A DNA stretch of 5,320 nt, from the NCBI GenBank assembly GCA_934486915.1, contig CAKSRC010000058.1:1-5320 (forward strand), written 5' to 3'. This document shows positions 5,267 through 5,320 of the stretch, piece after piece. The position numbers and the translations under genes were made by a program. Source of the DNA: an uncultured Eubacteriales bacterium. Its GTDB lineage: Bacteria > Bacillota > Clostridia > Oscillospirales > Acutalibacteraceae. A model generated the notes under the pieces. It was given only the letters and a program-made list of their open reading frames with translations, was not told the origin of the DNA and ran no database searches. Positions within the stretch are counted from its first letter, which is position 1, and each line of letters begins with the position of its first letter.

Positions 5267-5320
5267 TTATAACATTGATATGCTAATTAATAATCCAGTT
5301 ATTGCCGTTACAAGTGCAGC
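5267..5320 (-). CDS. 3' end of a further array member G (last 17 codons)
   Basis: Partial gene entering from the right edge. The final residues, AALVTAITGLLISISML before TAA, are uncharged and align with the C-terminus of F (ALLSTVTALLLGLMVL). Its stop codon is 180 bp from that of F, and the 51-nt spacer to F matches the F-E spacer at 44 of 51 positions. This makes it the third unit of the tandem series; its start should lie about 70-80 bases beyond the window if the length is similar. The fragment is too short to judge alone, and the call rests on periodicity and alignment. Confidence 0.55.
   Translation of the reverse strand, partial: AALVTAITGLLISISML

Noticed and set aside
4852..5320. 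CRISPR array
   Set aside because: The repeat unit is about 180 bp with coding content and diverged copies, not short identical repeats with unique spacers.
3954..5320. Leaderless bacteriocin cluster
   Set aside because: Known leaderless bacteriocins are mostly cationic and come with transport or immunity genes. Here the short peptides are uncharged and no such genes are visible in the window.

Overview
The window looks like chromosomal DNA of a low-G+C Gram-positive bacterium, most likely an uncultured member of the Clostridia. The basis is gene order (yidC-jag-mnmE-mnmG, a conserved block beside the chromosome origin in Firmicutes), A+T-rich spacers, strong Shine-Dalgarno (SD) sites and use of GTG/TTG starts. 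No closer taxon can be supported. Every convincing gene is on the minus strand, so transcription runs from high to low coordinates.

Reading in the direction of transcription, positions 5320 to 3954 hold an array of at least seven very small hydrophobic protein genes. First come the 3' end of one gene and two complete 42-43 codon genes (5087-5215 and 4904-5035), tandem copies about 180 bp apart. Four longer genes of 60-72 codons follow (4657-4851, 4408-4626, 4188-4385, 3954-4136). Three of these align without gaps over their first 31 residues and are clearly paralogous; the fourth is a looser relative. I do not recognise the family. Each complete gene has its own SD-like site, and spacers are 22-52 nt, so the array reads as a polycistronic operon of small membrane proteins whose start lies outside the window.

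Next come yidC (membrane protein insertase, 2913-3854), with a good sigma-A type promoter just upstream, and jag/khpB (KH-R3H RNA-binding protein, about 2200-2895), 17 nt downstream if the TTG start is used. A strong intrinsic terminator follows jag. After a 241-nt A+T-rich gap, mnmE (588-1958) and the first 180 codons of mnmG (1-542) form the tRNA wobble-uridine modification pair; their products make the cmnm5 group of U34.

The point of interest is the small-protein array. It occupies the place just upstream of yidC where Firmicutes usually carry rpmH and rnpA. Its products are short, strongly hydrophobic and lack N-terminal positive charge, which would suit YidC-dependent insertion. That link is inference from position and composition only.
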